A stretch of 62,951 bases of DNA. It comes from Pseudofrankia coriaricola. Its GTDB lineage: Bacteria; Actinomycetota; Actinomycetes; Frankiales; Frankiaceae. Location: NCBI RefSeq assembly GCF_001854805.1, contig NZ_MBLO01000207.1, forward strand, positions 1 through 62,951, written 5' to 3'. Below, in pieces: positions 42,963-53,032 of this stretch. The stretch's first letter is position 1. Each line of letters opens with the position of its first letter. The translations under genes and the position numbers were made by a program. The notes under the pieces were generated by a model that saw only the letters and a program-made list of their open reading frames with translations, was not told the DNA's origin and did no database searches.

Positions 42963-44480
42963 GTGAGCGTTCGCCGGATCATGGGTGTGGAGACCGAGTA
43001 CGGCGTCTCGGTGCCTGGTCAGCCCAACACCAACCAGATGCTCGCCTCGTCGTTGGTGGTGAACTCGTATGCCAACCGGACGGCCAGCGGCGGCAGCCGG
43101 GCCCGCTGGGACTTCGAGGAGGAGTCCCCGCTGCGGGACGCACGCGGCTTCGAGACGCCACGCGAGCCCGTCGTCGACCCGTCCGCGCCCGCCAACGAGG
43201 ACGACCTGGGCCTGGCGAACGTCATCCTGACCAACGGCGCCCGGTTCTACGTCGACCACGCCCATCCCGAGTACTCCGCCCCCGAGTGCACCAACCCACG
43301 CGACGTGGTGCTCTGGGACAAGTCCGGCGAGCGGGTCATGGCCGAGGCCGCGCGGCGCGCCCTGCACGTCCCCGGCACCTACCCGGTGCACCTCTACAAG
43401 AACAACACCGACAACAAGGGCGTCTCCTACGGCTGCCACGAGAACTACCTCATGGCCCGGTCGACCCCCTTCGGCGAGATCGTCCGCAACCTCACCCCGT
43501 TCTTCGTCACCCGCCAGGTCTTCTGCGGCGCCGGCCGTGTCGGTGTCGGCGTCGACGGCCGCACCGCCGGCTACCAGCTCAGCCAGCGCGCCGACTTCTT
43601 CGAGGTCGAGGTCGGGCTCGAGACCACCCTGAAACGCCCCATCATCAACACCCGCGACGAGCCGCACGCCGACCCGGAGAAGTACCGCCGGCTGCACGTC
43701 ATCATCGGCGACGCCAACATGAGCGAGATCGCCACCTATCTCAAGGTCGGCACCACCGCGCTCGTGCTGTCGATGATCGAGGACAGCTGGCTCACCGTCG
43801 ACCTGTCCGTCGACGGGCCGGTCGCCGCCCTGCGGGCCGTCTCCCACGACCCGAGCCTTCGCCACCTGGTCACCCTGCGCGACGGGCGGAGGATGACCGC
43901 CATCCAGCTGCAGATGGAGTACCTCGAACAGGCCCGCAAGTACGTCGAGGACCGCTACGGCACGGACGCCGACGCGCAGACCGTCGACATCCTCGCCCGC
44001 TGGGAGTCCGTTCTCACCCGGCTCGAGGACGACCCGATGACCTGCGCCCGCGAGCTCGACTGGGTCGCCAAGCTCTCCATCGCCGAGGGCTACCGCACCC
44101 GCGACAACCTGCCCTGGAACGACCCGCGGCTCCAGCTCGTCGACCTGCAGTACCACGACGTCCGCGCCGACAAAGGCCTTTACAACCGGCTCGTCGCCCG
44201 CGGCCGGATGGACCGGCTCGTCACCGAGGACGACGTCGTGCGCTCCATGACCGAGCCCCCCGAGGACACCAGGGCCTACTTCCGCGGCCGTTGCCTCGCG
44301 CAGTACCCGCAGCAGGTCGCCGCCGCCAGCTGGGATTCGGTCATCTTCGACATCGGCCGCGACTCCCTGCAGCGCGTCCCGACCTTGGAGCCGCTGCGCG
44401 GCACCAAGAGCCACGTCGGCGCCCTGCTGGAGCGCTGCCGCACCGCCGCCGAGCTCGTCGACGCCCTCTCCGGCAAATAA
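42963..44480 (+). CDS. dop: Depupylase / Pup deamidase Dop
   Basis: 505 residues starting at GTG 42963. Dop removes Pup from substrates and, where Pup ends in Gln, deamidates it. It has the carboxylate-amine ligase fold: [15 protein letters not shown] (ATP/Mg site), [17 protein letters not shown] with the catalytic Asp, [31 protein letters not shown] and [14 protein letters not shown]. The Dop-specific loop after residue 40 ([20 protein letters not shown]) distinguishes it from PafA encoded at 51057. Because this Pup ends in Glu, only the depupylase function seems needed here. An R1 repeat lies upstream and a strong terminator follows the stop. Confidence 0.97.
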   Translation: MSVRRIMGVETEYGVSVPGQPNTNQMLASSLVVNSYANRTASGGSRARWDFEEESPLRDARGFETPREPVVDPSAPANEDDLGLANVILTNGARFYVDHAHPEYSAPECTNPRDVVLWDKSGERVMAEAARRALHVPGTYPVHLYKNNTDNKGVSYGCHENYLMARSTPFGEIVRNLTPFFVTRQVFCGAGRVGVGVDGRTAGYQLSQRADFFEVEVGLETTLKRPIINTRDEPHADPEKYRRLHVIIGDANMSEIATYLKVGTTALVLSMIEDSWLTVDLSVDGPVAALRAVSHDPSLRHLVTLRDGRRMTAIQLQMEYLEQARKYVEDRYGTDADAQTVDILARWESVLTRLEDDPMTCARELDWVAKLSIAEGYRTRDNLPWNDPRLQLVDLQYHDVRADKGLYNRLVARGRMDRLVTEDDVVRSMTEPPEDTRAYFRGRCLAQYPQQVAAASWDSVIFDIGRDSLQRVPTLEPLRGTKSHVGALLERCRTAAELVDALSGK

Positions 44481-44504
44481 GGACGGGCGCTGGGGCGCCC
44501 GTCC
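44481..44504 (+). terminator. Terminator hairpin directly after the dop stop
   Basis: GGACGGGCGC (44481-44490) and GCGCCCGTCC (44495-44504) form a perfect 10-bp stem with a TGGG loop, starting at the base after the stop codon. Its inner part matches the hairpin at the head of R2 copies. Confidence 0.88.
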
Positions 44505-44552
44505 GTCGGGCGCCGAGCCTGACCTCCCAGATCGGCTCCGCAAGCTCCCAGA

Positions 44553-44583
44553 CCTGCTTGATCGGCGAAGCCGATCAAGCAGG
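44553..44583. terminator. 14-bp perfect hairpin with GAA loop
   Basis: CCTGCTTGATCGGC (44553-44566) pairs with GCCGATCAAGCAGG (44570-44583). It is a second strong stem-loop in the dop-pup gap, about 50 nt after the first. It may be a back-up terminator or part of a structured RNA that includes the following R2 copy. Confidence 0.75.
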
Positions 44584-44607
44584 AACCCGGATCCGGCAGG
44601 GACCCTG

Positions 44608-44727
44608 CTCCCCACGTGGTTCCGGGGTTAGGGCATATGACCGGGGTTGGTCTGGTCTCGGCTTGAGGACGTTGCTAGGGCGACGCAGCGCTGATGCGCC
44701 GTCACCACTCGGTGGCTGGGTTGCGTG
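44608..44727 (+). repeat. R2 3'-flanking repeat, copy 2
   Basis: It begins ctccccacgtggttccgggg and continues to agcgctgatgcgccgtcacc then ggtggctgggttgcgtgg. The parallel copy after pafA aligns along the whole length, with several small differences. It follows the two dop hairpins and runs in the dop direction. Confidence 0.75.
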
Positions 44728-45210
44728 GACGGGCTGCCGGCACGACGTCAGGCCAGTTGACGCGCCCCGGCCGCCGTCCAGCGCCCAACGCCGCTGTGGG
44801 GCGCGATGGGCCGCGCCGTGCCAGGGTGGTGAGGACGGCGCCGCCTGTGCGCTCCGTGGCCGCCCTGACGGGCCGCGCGACGGCCTCACGGGGCCGTGAC
44901 GTGGCTGAATGGGCGCGGCCGGGCGTGGGTAGCCTTCGTTGCGCTGAGGGCTGACGGCCGGACGGAGGCCGACGTTCGTGATGAAGTGGTGCTCTCTCGA
45001 TCCGCCGAAACCAGTCGGTGGGCCGGGATAGTGTGATCGCAGGCGACGACGCCCGGGCTGGTCGACGACATGACTGGCCATCGGCACCGCCGGCGCGGAT
45101 AGCTCGCCAGACACCGGCTTGGTCCGGATACGGGCCTGGCAGGGCCTGGGCGGCGGCGCCGGCACGGACGGGCGGCGCAGGCGCGCCGGCCGCGACGACA
45201 GGAGGCAGTC
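44728..45210. other. Intergenic region upstream of pup
   Basis: About 480 bp without a convincing gene. It must contain the pup promoter, but no clear -35/-10 pair was recognised. A strong ribosome site (GACAGGAGGCAGTC) lies at its end, just before the pup ATG. Confidence 0.5.
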
Positions 45211-45429
45211 ATGCCGAGCAAGGACACCAGCGGGGGCCAGACCCACGGCAGCCGTCGTGACGACGACACCGAGGAGGTCGAGGTCGAGGAGCGTTCCGCC
45301 TCAGATCTCAAGGAGCGCCACGAGAAGCTGTCCGAGGACGTGGACTCGCTCCTCGACGAGATCGACGACGTTCTCGAGGAGAACGCGGAGGAGTTTGTCC
45401 GCGGCTATGTGCAAAAAGGTGGAGAATAG
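45211..45429 (+). CDS. pup: Prokaryotic ubiquitin-like protein Pup
   Basis: 72 residues, acidic and disordered. Pup is attached by its C-terminal Glu to substrate lysines by PafA and recognised by ARC. The N-terminal half is hydrophilic (MPSKDTSGGQTHGSRRDDDT). The helical ARC-binding part is ASDLKERHEKLSEDVDSLLDEIDDVLEENAEEFVRGYVQKGGE (positions 29-72), with the conserved FVRGYVQKGG end. The last residue is Glu rather than Gln, so the protein is made ready for ligation without deamidation. GGAGG lies 8 nt before the ATG. It is followed within 100 bp by the endonuclease VII-like gene and prcBA. Confidence 0.96.
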   Translation: MPSKDTSGGQTHGSRRDDDTEEVEVEERSASDLKERHEKLSEDVDSLLDEIDDVLEENAEEFVRGYVQKGGE

Positions 45430-45526
45430 TCGAAATTCCAATCTTACCATGACTGATTGATAGACGTCAAGACCCGGTTCTCTAAGCGCGTTTGTGCAGG
45501 TCACGGCCTCGGTGTACCTATGTCCC

Positions 45527-46567
45527 ATGATCACAAAGGCGTGTCGGGACTGTGGCGTCGAGAAGCCCCTCGATCAGTTCCACCGTGACCCGAAAGCCAG
45601 AGACGGCCGGCATAGCTACTGCATCGAGTGTTTCCGTCGGCGTGGCCGGGAGCGGTACTACCGGAGGAAGGCGGGCGACCTTACGAACCTTCGGCGGACT
45701 CGTCCGCTGGTGTCCGACGGGTACCGGGTGTGCCCGGACTGCGGCGAGCGCAAGCCCGCCGCAGAGTTCGCTGCGAAGAAGAACGCGGCGGACGGCCTGC
45801 ACACCTATTGCAGACCGTGCAACAACGCGCGTTCGTACGCCAGCGCGCGACGTCTGCACGGCAGCACCCGCAGCCGTGCCCTCCTGTTGAGATACGGCCT
45901 GACGGAGCAGGACGTCGAAGCGATGGTTGCCGAGCAGCGTGGCCTTTGCGCGATCTGCGTGGAGAGACCGGCCGCCCACGTGGACCACGACCATCGTGCC
46001 GGCTGGGTCCGGGGTGTGCTGTGCTTCACCTGCAACGTCGGGCTGGGCAACTTCGGGGACGACGAGTACGGGCTGCGGCTGGCGGCCAGGTACCTCCGGA
46101 TGCACCAGCACCGAGGTTCGCCGTTGATGGCGGCGCAGGGCTTCCGGGTGTGCATGTGCTGTGGCAAGCGCAAGCCGTTCGCGGACTTCGCGGCCCGCCG
46201 GAGCGAGGGTGCCAAGGTCGGTGAGGATCGCATGCAGCCCTGTTGCTCCGCTTGTCTCGGGGCCCGCGGGCGTGGTGACTCGGGGAAGTGGCACGGTGAC
46301 GTTGTAGGTACGCGTATCCGTCGGCGGTTCGGTCTGACGGAGAGTCAGGCTGACGCGTTGGTGGCCGCCCAGGGGGCCGCGTGTGCCGTCTGTCGGATTC
46401 GTCCGCCGGAACACGTGGACCACGACCACGCGTCCGGTCGGATCCGTGGCATCTTGTGCTTCACCTGCAACACCGGGATGGGCAACTTCGGGGATGACCC
46501 GGACCGCCTGCTGCTGGCGGCGAACTACTTGAAGGGGGATGCGTGCCGGATCCAACTAGTGGTGTAG
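45527..46567 (+). CDS. Protein with two tandem endonuclease VII domains and zinc ribbons
   Basis: About 346 residues from ATG 45527; a GTG at 45494 is in frame. Three Cys4 zinc ribbons begin [18 protein letters not shown] and CMCCGKRKP. Two copies of the recombination endonuclease VII (HNH-like) domain follow the second and third: [20 protein letters not shown] with [20 protein letters not shown], and [20 protein letters not shown] with [20 protein letters not shown]. Both keep the His-Asp-His catalytic core and the Cys pairs. The gene sits between pup and prcB, and its end overlaps the prcB start by 25 nt, implying translational coupling. The relation to proteolysis is unknown; single-domain versions in the same place are known in related genomes by my recollection. 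Confidence 0.85.
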   Translation: MITKACRDCGVEKPLDQFHRDPKARDGRHSYCIECFRRRGRERYYRRKAGDLTNLRRTRPLVSDGYRVCPDCGERKPAAEFAAKKNAADGLHTYCRPCNNARSYASARRLHGSTRSRALLLRYGLTEQDVEAMVAEQRGLCAICVERPAAHVDHDHRAGWVRGVLCFTCNVGLGNFGDDEYGLRLAARYLRMHQHRGSPLMAAQGFRVCMCCGKRKPFADFAARRSEGAKVGEDRMQPCCSACLGARGRGDSGKWHGDVVGTRIRRRFGLTESQADALVAAQGAACAVCRIRPPEHVDHDHASGRIRGILCFTCNTGMGNFGDDPDRLLLAANYLKGDACRIQLVV

Positions 46568-47370
46568 CCGGGCGTCTACCGTCCGTGTTCATGATGCCGG
46601 GAACGTCGTCGTTCACCGAGTTCCTGTCGCTCGCGTCGCCTGACCTGCTGCCCGGGAGCCGGCAACAGCTGCCGGTGCCCGCGACCGAGGTGGCGCACGG
46701 GACGACGATCGTGGCGGTGACCTTCCCCGGTGGCGTGATCATGGCCGGTGACCGCCGGGCGACCCAGGGGAACCTGATCGCGACCAGGGACGTGGAGAAG
46801 GTGTTCCACGCCGACGAGTACTCGGCGGTCGGCTACGCCGGCACGGCCGGCGTCGGCGCGGACCTGGTGAAGCTGTTCCAGGTCGAGCTGGAGCACTACG
46901 AGAAGATCGAGGGCGCGGTCCTCAGCCTGGACGCGAAGGCGAACCGGCTCGGCTTCATGGTCAAGGGCAACCTGCCGATGGCCCTGCAGGGCTTGGCGGT
47001 GGTCCCGCTGTTCGCCGGCTACGACCTCGACAGCGGCGCCGGGCGGATCTTCTCCTACGACATCGCCGCGGCCCGCTCGGAGGAGAAGGGCTTCCACTCG
47101 ATCGGCTCCGGCTCGCTGTTCGCCAGGGGCGCGCTGAAGAAGCTCTACAAGGACGACCTGTCGGAGGAACGCGCCGTCCGGATCAGCCTGGAGGCGCTCT
47201 ACGATGCGGCGGACGACGACTCGGCGACCGGTGGGCCGGACATGGCCCGGCGGATCTTCCCGGTGATCGCGGCCGTCACCGCCGACGGGTTCCGGCGGTA
47301 CGCCGACGACGAGGTGGGGGCCGTGGTGGATGCCCTCGTCGCGGACCGCATGACGAACCCTGGAGGATGA
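46543..47370 (+). CDS. prcB: 20S proteasome beta subunit PrcB
   Basis: 275 residues. PrcB carries the proteolytic active site of the 20S core. A 53-residue propeptide (ending TEVAHG) precedes the catalytic Thr54, which becomes Thr1 after autocleavage ([21 protein letters not shown]). The Asp17-type and Lys33-type residues of the active site fall in MAGDRRAT and [27 protein letters not shown] is the conserved second half. The GTG start has GAAGGGGGA just upstream, inside the preceding gene. Its stop is 1 nt before the prcA start, so both subunits should be made in step. Confidence 0.97.
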   Translation: MPDPTSGVAGRLPSVFMMPGTSSFTEFLSLASPDLLPGSRQQLPVPATEVAHGTTIVAVTFPGGVIMAGDRRATQGNLIATRDVEKVFHADEYSAVGYAGTAGVGADLVKLFQVELEHYEKIEGAVLSLDAKANRLGFMVKGNLPMALQGLAVVPLFAGYDLDSGAGRIFSYDIAAARSEEKGFHSIGSGSLFARGALKKLYKDDLSEERAVRISLEALYDAADDDSATGGPDMARRIFPVIAAVTADGFRRYADDEVGAVVDALVADRMTNPGG

Positions 47371-47371
47371 C

Positions 47372-48112
47372 GTGACCATGCCGTTCGGCGGCTACGCAAG
47401 CCCGGAGCAGTGGGTCCGGGACAAGTCCGAGTACGCCCGCAAGGGCATCGCTCGGGGCCGCAGCGTCGTGATCCTCACCTATGCGGACGGCATCCTGTTC
47501 GTGGCCGAGAACCCGTCCACGACGCTGCACAAGATCAGCGAGGTGTACGACCGGATCGCGTTCGCCGCGGTCGGCAAGTACAACGAGTTCGAGAACCTGC
47601 GCACGGCCGGGATCCGGCTGACCGACATGAAGGGCTACACCTACGACCGGCGGGACGTGACCGGCCGGGCGTTGGCGAACGCCTACGCGCAGACCCTCGG
47701 CGCCATCTTCACGGAGTCGGTCAAGCCGTACGAGGTGGAGATCGTCGTCGCGGAGGTCGGGCAGACGCCGGAGTCGGACCAGATCTACCGGCTGACCTAC
47801 GACGGCTCGATCGCGGACGAGCGGGGCTTCGTGGCGATCGGCGGCCAGTCCGAGCAGGTGAACACGTCGCTGCGCGAGCACCACACCGCTGGCCAGCCGC
47901 TGGCGGCGGCGCTGCGGGTCGCGGTGACGGCGCTCACCGCCGGCGTCCAGCCCGGTCCCGGCGTGGCGGCGGGCAACGGCGAGCGGGTGCTCTCGTCGGC
48001 CAACCTGGAGGTGGCGGTGCTCGACCGCACCCGGGCGCGCCGCCAGTTCAAGCGCATCGTCGGCGCCCAGCTCGAGGGCCTGCTCGCGGAGACGGCCGCC
48101 GCGGCGGACTGA
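47372..48112 (+). CDS. prcA: 20S proteasome alpha subunit PrcA
   Basis: 246 residues. PrcA forms the outer rings that gate the 20S chamber and dock ARC. The N-terminal gating segment is [29 protein letters not shown] (1-29), then [19 protein letters not shown] and [23 protein letters not shown]. The C-terminus is Ala-rich ([10 protein letters not shown]). The GTG start has GGAGG in the last codons of prcB. It is terminated by a strong hairpin with a short T-run 10 bp downstream, which closes the pup-endoVII-prcB-prcA unit. Confidence 0.97.
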   Translation: MTMPFGGYASPEQWVRDKSEYARKGIARGRSVVILTYADGILFVAENPSTTLHKISEVYDRIAFAAVGKYNEFENLRTAGIRLTDMKGYTYDRRDVTGRALANAYAQTLGAIFTESVKPYEVEIVVAEVGQTPESDQIYRLTYDGSIADERGFVAIGGQSEQVNTSLREHHTAGQPLAAALRVAVTALTAGVQPGPGVAAGNGERVLSSANLEVAVLDRTRARRQFKRIVGAQLEGLLAETAAAAD

Positions 48113-48121
48113 CGGTGTCAC

Positions 48122-48170
48122 GAGAAATCCCCGCTGGTCCGCGTCCGCGAACCGGCGGGGATTTCTCTTT
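48122..48170 (+). terminator. Terminator after prcA
   Basis: GAGAAATCCCCGC (48122-48134) pairs with GCGGGGATTTCTC (48155-48167), followed by TTT. The stem has 13 perfect pairs including an A/T-rich base. It is the best intrinsic terminator in the window. Confidence 0.92.
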
Positions 48171-48348
48171 GGTGCCCACCGCCGCGGCTGCAGGAGCCTC
48201 TCGAGGCCACTGATGCCCCGCCTGGCGATCCGAAGCGGCCTGGCAGGAATCCGCCGCCTGACGGCGGCCCGGCGGCCCGCGGCTGCCGTCAGGCGAGCGG
48301 TCCTGCCTGCGCCGCCATGACCGCGGCGCGCCGGCCGGGCCGTCTCGG

Positions 48349-49083
48349 CTATGCCGTCTTGGCCGCGTGCTCGTCGAGGAACGCGAGGGCGCGCGACCAG
48401 GCATCCGCGGCGGCCTCGGGGCGGTGGACGGAGGCCCGGTCGTCGCTGTGGAAGGCGTGGCCGGCGCCGGGGTAGGAGACCAGCTCGGTGGGGACCGGCG
48501 CCTTGGCCGCAGCCTCCCGCAGCGCGTTGATCTCCGCCAGCGTGATCAGCGCGTCTTCCTCCCCGTAAAGGCCGAGCCATGGGCCGCGCAGCGCCGGGGC
48601 GAGCTCGACGAGCGGCGCGATGCCATCCCAGTAGGGCGCGCTGACGGCGCCCCCGTAGAACGAGACCGCGGCGGCCAGCGGCGCGCGGGTGGCGGTGGCG
48701 AGCGCGACGGTGCCGCCCATGCAGAAGCCGATGATCGCGCGGCTCTCCTCGCCGACGCCGGCCGTACCCAGGTAGGCGAGGGCCGCGTCGACGTCGGCGG
48801 CGATCTCCGCGCCGGTGAACGCGAGCATGTCGGTGGCCGCGGTCGGCCAACCGCCCGCCGCCGGGGTCTGAGCGATCCCCTGGCGGTGGTACAGGTGCGG
48901 CGCGGCGGCGAGCCAGCCGGCGGCGGCGAGCCGCTCGCAGACGGAGCGCAGGTACGGGGTGATGCCGCGGGCGTCGTGGACGACGACGACGCCGCCGCGC
49001 GGCGCCCCGGCGGGGGCGCGGACGGTCAGTGGCGCGCCGCCGGGGGCCGCGGCCTCGGTGGGCGTGTTGTGGGCATGGGACAT
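48349..49083 (-). CDS. Dienelactone hydrolase family protein
   Basis: 244 residues with the alpha/beta-hydrolase fold. The catalytic Cys is in IIGFCMGGTVALA, the Asp in YGEEDALITLAEI and the His in YPGAGHAFHSDDR. VVVVHDARGITPYLRSVCERLA is the typical N-terminal strand with the oxyanion region. Dienelactone hydrolases open the lactone ring in the catechol pathway. No ring-cleavage genes are nearby, so a broader carboxyl-ester hydrolase role is as likely. It is on the minus strand, converging with prcA, and breaks the proteasome gene series. ATG 49083 starts MSHAHNTPTEAAAPGG. Confidence 0.9.
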   Translation of the reverse strand: MSHAHNTPTEAAAPGGAPLTVRAPAGAPRGGVVVVHDARGITPYLRSVCERLAAAGWLAAAPHLYHRQGIAQTPAAGGWPTAATDMLAFTGAEIAADVDAALAYLGTAGVGEESRAIIGFCMGGTVALATATRAPLAAAVSFYGGAVSAPYWDGIAPLVELAPALRGPWLGLYGEEDALITLAEINALREAAAKAPVPTELVSYPGAGHAFHSDDRASVHRPEAAADAWSRALAFLDEHAAKTA

Positions 49084-49361
49084 GGCCCTATCGTCTCCGC
49101 CCCGCGGGAGTGATGGCGGCCCGGGCGGGGGAGCGGGGCGAGGCCGTCCGGTGGGATGTCGGAGTTGCCCCGCGGCGTCGACGCCGGGCGTCGGATCCTC
49201 TATCCGGCCCTCTGCCGGGACTCTGCCGCCGGTTCGCGACGACACGCCGCGAGGCGCGTGCGCACGCCGGCTCGCTGCCACAGGATCGGCGCGAACGATA
49301 GCGGACGGTGATGGTGGTGGGTGCCTGTCAGGACGGGCACGCCGCGGGCGGGAGGGGCCGG

Positions 49362-50768
49362 GTGCTGACGGGCGAGGGAAACGACCCCGGCGGGGGCGGT
49401 GCGCGGGACTCGGTGGCCGGCCCGGATGGTGGCCGTGGCGGTCCGCGCCACCGCGCGCCCGGCAGGACCACGGGACCCGGCGGCATCCGCGGCCGGGGCA
49501 CGGGCCCGCGCGGCCCGCGCGCGGAGCCGGCGTGGGCCGTGCCGGAGCCGTACGCGCCGGGCCGGCCGGGGCCAGGCACCTTCACAACCGGGCCGTATGG
49601 GCCGTACAGGGCGGATGGGGCGGGCCCGGCGACGCGGGCCGCCGACGGCGGTGGGCGGCAGGCTCGGCGGCTCGTCGTGCTCGTCGTCGGCATGGCGGTA
49701 CTGGTCGGGGTGCTGACCAGCCTGTACGGGTGGACCGTCACCAGCCTGCGCCCGCGCTCCCTGCCGGTGCTGGCGGCGGGCCCGGCCGACGCGGCGAAGG
49801 CACTCGCCGAGCAGCTGTCGGACACCGAGCCGGGGGCGTTGCGGGTCCGGGTGGTCGCCGACGGCGACGCCGCCGACGCGGCGCTGCGCGCCCGCGAGGC
49901 CTATGCCGCGTTCGTGGTCGGGCCGAGCGGGCTGTCGCTGCACGTCGCGTCGGCCGCGAGCCCGGCCGTGTCGGAGGCGATGCAGCACGGCATCACCCAG
50001 GTCGCGCCGAACGCCGAGATCCCGGTGGTGGACGTGGTGCCGAACGCGCCGGCCGACCACGTCGGCGGCGGGCTGTCCGCCGGCTACCTGCCGCTGGTCC
50101 TGGTGGTCGCCGCCGGCGGGGTGCTGCTCGCGCGGGCGACCCCGCGCCGCCGCGTGAGGCTCGCGGGGCTCGTCGGCCTCGCCGTGGCGGCGGGGGCGTC
50201 CGGGGCCGCGGCGCTGCGCTACGGGCTGGACGTGCTGCCTGGCTCCTACCTGGCCGCGGCCGGGGTGCTGACGCTGCTGTCGCTCGCGGTGGCCGGCACG
50301 GTCCTGGGGCTGGGCGCCAGGGCGGGGACGGCGGGGCTCACCGGCGGGTTCGTGTTCTTCGTGGTCGCGGCGGCGCTGTCGGCCTGGTCGTCGGCGCCGG
50401 AGATGATGCCGGCCCCGTGGGGGGGTCTCGGGCAGCTGACCCCGCCGGGCGCCGGCGTGACACTGCTGCGGTCGGCGGCCTACTTCCGGGGCGCCGGCGG
50501 CGGGGACCCGGCGGCGGTGCTGACGGTGTGGGCGGCGCTCGGGGTGGCCCTGGTCATGGTCGGCGACACCCGCGGCTGGCTTGGCGGCTCCCGGCGCGCC
50601 GAGACGCCGGACGAGGACGACGACGAGGCGGTCGGCTTCCCCGGCATCCCCGTGCCGGTTCCCGCCTCGGCGCCGACGCCGGTCGTGCCCGCGCCGGCGG
50701 CGGACGTGTGGGCTCGGGCGGAGAGCTCGGCGCGGACCGTGCCGCCGGCCGGCCCGCCGGTCCGCTGA
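49362..50768 (+). CDS. YhgE/Pip-like polytopic membrane protein
   Basis: About 468 residues from GTG 49362 (GGGAGG upstream; other GTG/ATG starts exist from 49308). A Gly/Arg/Pro-rich cytoplasmic N-terminus leads to a first helix (LVVLVVGMAVLVGVLTSLYG). An external domain of about 150 residues follows (EAYAAFVVGPSGLSLHVASA, AEIPVVDVVPNAP, HVGGGLSAGYLPLVL), then five or six helices with LGQLTPPGAGVTLLRSAAYF between the last two. The layout recalls DUF3533/YhgE-Pip and ABC-2-type permeases. No ATPase is next to it, so transport cannot be claimed. The C-terminus is a disordered Pro/Ala tail. Confidence 0.65.
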   Translation: MLTGEGNDPGGGGARDSVAGPDGGRGGPRHRAPGRTTGPGGIRGRGTGPRGPRAEPAWAVPEPYAPGRPGPGTFTTGPYGPYRADGAGPATRAADGGGRQARRLVVLVVGMAVLVGVLTSLYGWTVTSLRPRSLPVLAAGPADAAKALAEQLSDTEPGALRVRVVADGDAADAALRAREAYAAFVVGPSGLSLHVASAASPAVSEAMQHGITQVAPNAEIPVVDVVPNAPADHVGGGLSAGYLPLVLVVAAGGVLLARATPRRRVRLAGLVGLAVAAGASGAAALRYGLDVLPGSYLAAAGVLTLLSLAVAGTVLGLGARAGTAGLTGGFVFFVVAAALSAWSSAPEMMPAPWGGLGQLTPPGAGVTLLRSAAYFRGAGGGDPAAVLTVWAALGVALVMVGDTRGWLGGSRRAETPDEDDDEAVGFPGIPVPVPASAPTPVVPAPAADVWARAESSARTVPPAGPPVR

Positions 50769-51056
50769 GCGGTCGCCCGCCGTCCGGGCAGGCGGCCCGG
50801 CCTACCCCTGGCCTGACGGCCCGCCCGCATGTCCGGGAGGGCCACGCCAGGCCGCTCGCGGGCGGCCGCGAGCTTTCGGCCCGGTCGGCCGTGGGGCCGC
50901 CGTCGCCGCGGGAGATGGCGGCGTATGTCGCCGGGCGTAGCCGAAATGACGAGTTTTCTGACGGTTCGTGACGCCGACCGGCCCGGCGTGCCGAATTCCC
51001 GGGGCCGGCGCGTGCGTCCGGCCGCGCGGAGACGGCGACGCGCATAGGGTCCAGGT

Positions 51057-52415
51057 GTGGATCGCCGCATCTTCGGCCTGGAGAACGAGTACGGCGTCAC
51101 CTGCGTGTTCCGCGGCCAGCGGCGGCTGAGCCCGGACGAGGTGGCCCGTTACCTGTTCCGGCGGGTCGTGTCCTGGGGCCGCAGCAGCAACGTGTTCCTG
51201 AAGAACGGGGCGCGCCTCTACCTGGACGTGGGCAGCCACCCCGAGTACGCCACACCGGAATGCGACTCCGTGCCCGACCTCGTCACCCACGACAAGGCCG
51301 GGGAGCGCATCCTGGAGGGCCTGCTGGTGGAGGCCGAGCGGCGGCTGCGCGAGGAGGGCATCGCCGGCGACATCCACCTGTTCAAGAACAACACCGACTC
51401 GGCGGGCAACAGCTACGGCTGCCACGAGAACTACCTGGTCGGCCGGCACGGCGAGTTCTCCCGGCTCGCCGACGTGCTGGTCCCGTTCCTCGTGAGCCGC
51501 CAGATCCTCTGCGGGGCCGGCAAGGTGCTGCAGACGCCGCGCGGCGCGGTCTACTGCATCTCCCAGCGGGCCGAGCACATCTGGGAGTCGGTGTCGAGCG
51601 CGACGACCCGGTCGCGCCCGATCATCAACACCCGCGACGAGCCGCACGCGGACGCCGAGCGCTTCCGCCGGCTGCATGTCATCGTCGGCGACTCGAACAT
51701 GTCCGAGACGACGATGCTGCTCAAGGTCGGCGCGACGGACCTGGTGCTGCGCATGGTCGAGGCGGGCGTCGTGCTGCGTGACATGACGCTGGAGAACCCG
51801 ATCCGCGCCATCCGCGAGGTCAGCCACGACATGACCTGCCAGCGCAAGATCCGGCTGGCGAACGGACGGGAGGTCAGCGCGCTCGACATCCAGCGGGAGT
51901 ACTACGCCAAGGCGGTGGAGTTCGTCGACCGCCGCGGCGGTGACGCGGTCGCGAAGCGGGTGCTCGACCTGTGGGGCCGTACGCTGCTGGCGATCGAGAC
52001 CGACGACCTGGAGCTGGTCGCCCGGGAGATCGACTGGGTGACGAAGTACGTGCTCATCGATCGTTTCCGCGCCCGCCACGACGTGTCGCTGGCCTCGCCG
52101 CGGGTCGCCGAGCTCGACCTGAAGTACCACGACATCCACCGCGAGCGCGGGCTGTACTACCGGATGGAGAAGGCGGGGCTCGTCGAGCGGGTCACCCGTG
52201 ACCTGGACATCTTCGAGGCGAAGTCGAAGCCGCCGCAGACCACCCGGGCGCGGCTGCGCGGCGAGTTCATCAAGCGGGCGCAGGAGAAGCGCCGCGACTT
52301 CACCGTCGACTGGGTCCATCTCAAGCTCAACGACCAGGCCCAGCGCACGGTCCTGTGCAAGGACCCGTTCCGCTCCGTCGACGACCGCGTCGACAAGCTG
52401 ATCGCGTCCATGTAG
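51057..52415 (+). CDS. pafA: Pup-protein ligase PafA
   Basis: 452 residues. PafA uses ATP to join the C-terminal Glu of Pup to substrate lysines. Its sequence shows [16 protein letters not shown] (catalytic ATP/Mg Glu), [18 protein letters not shown] with the catalytic Asp, [39 protein letters not shown] and [12 protein letters not shown]. It lacks the Dop loop and ends with the C-terminal domain [24 protein letters not shown] that contacts Pup. It is a paralogue of dop in this window. GTG at 51057 matches the family N-terminus. An R2 repeat follows its stop, as it does for dop. Confidence 0.97.
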   Translation: MDRRIFGLENEYGVTCVFRGQRRLSPDEVARYLFRRVVSWGRSSNVFLKNGARLYLDVGSHPEYATPECDSVPDLVTHDKAGERILEGLLVEAERRLREEGIAGDIHLFKNNTDSAGNSYGCHENYLVGRHGEFSRLADVLVPFLVSRQILCGAGKVLQTPRGAVYCISQRAEHIWESVSSATTRSRPIINTRDEPHADAERFRRLHVIVGDSNMSETTMLLKVGATDLVLRMVEAGVVLRDMTLENPIRAIREVSHDMTCQRKIRLANGREVSALDIQREYYAKAVEFVDRRGGDAVAKRVLDLWGRTLLAIETDDLELVAREIDWVTKYVLIDRFRARHDVSLASPRVAELDLKYHDIHRERGLYYRMEKAGLVERVTRDLDIFEAKSKPPQTTRARLRGEFIKRAQEKRRDFTVDWVHLKLNDQAQRTVLCKDPFRSVDDRVDKLIASM

Positions 52416-52454
52416 GGCGCTCCCGTTGCCGGACGCTCCGCGCCCGCAACCGGG

Positions 52455-52597
52455 CAGCGCCTGTCGGGCGCTGGGCGCCCTCCCCACGTGGTTCCGGGTC
52501 CTGGCATATAGCGGTGGTAACGCTGGGTCCGGGCTGACGAGGTGGTCGGGTTGGCGCTGCGCTGAGGCGCCGTCACCAGCGGTGGTCGGGTTGCGTT
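52455..52597 (+). repeat. R2 3'-flanking repeat, copy 3
   Basis: It starts about 40 nt after the pafA stop. The head gcgcctgtcgggcgctgggc forms GGGCGC (52466-52471) / GCGCCC (52475-52480). Then come ctccccacgtggttccgggt, a variable centre, and gcgctgaggcgccgtcacca with gtggtcgggttgcgttgc. This is the clearest copy against which the others align. Confidence 0.75.
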
Positions 52598-53032
52598 GCT
52601 TGCTCGCTGGAACGACACCGTCCCATCGTGTGATTTGACATCGAACCCGTGGGATGCCCGGGTGTTGCGCACTCTCATGACTTTTCGCTGGCGTGCGAAA
52701 CAGCGGCGCCGCATATGGATGACTGTCCGCGTTTCGTGCTTTCTGGTCGGTCGTGGTGCGGGCGGTCCGGGTCGCAGCGTGGCGGGGAGCGTTTGTCCAC
52801 GTCTTGTGCTTCTGGCCGGTCGTGTCTCGGCGGTGGGGGTCGGGGGTTTGGCGGGGGAGCGTTGTGGGGGCGGTGGCCTGGGGGAACTGGGGCGGGCGGT
52901 GGTGGCGGAAGGGTTTCGGGCTCTGCGAGGATGCCTCCGGATCTGGTCGGCATCCGCTCGGTATCTCGTCGGAAGGCGCGCCGGCAGGTCGTCCACGTCA
53001 TCCGCCGCCATCCAGGAAGGACGCACCCTCCC
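52598..53032. other. Intergenic region upstream of the FKBP gene
   Basis: About 435 bp, unusually rich in G/T on the plus strand from 52740 to 52960. It includes imperfect direct repeats around tttgtgcttctggccggtcgtg-like sequence (52730-52750 and 52800-52825). No credible gene was seen. It should hold the FKBP promoter. Confidence 0.45.

Noticed and set aside
46543-48112. HslV-type protease instead of a 20S proteasome
   Set aside because: There are separate alpha and beta subunits, a long propeptide and adjacent arc, pup, dop and pafA genes, which define the actinobacterial 20S system.
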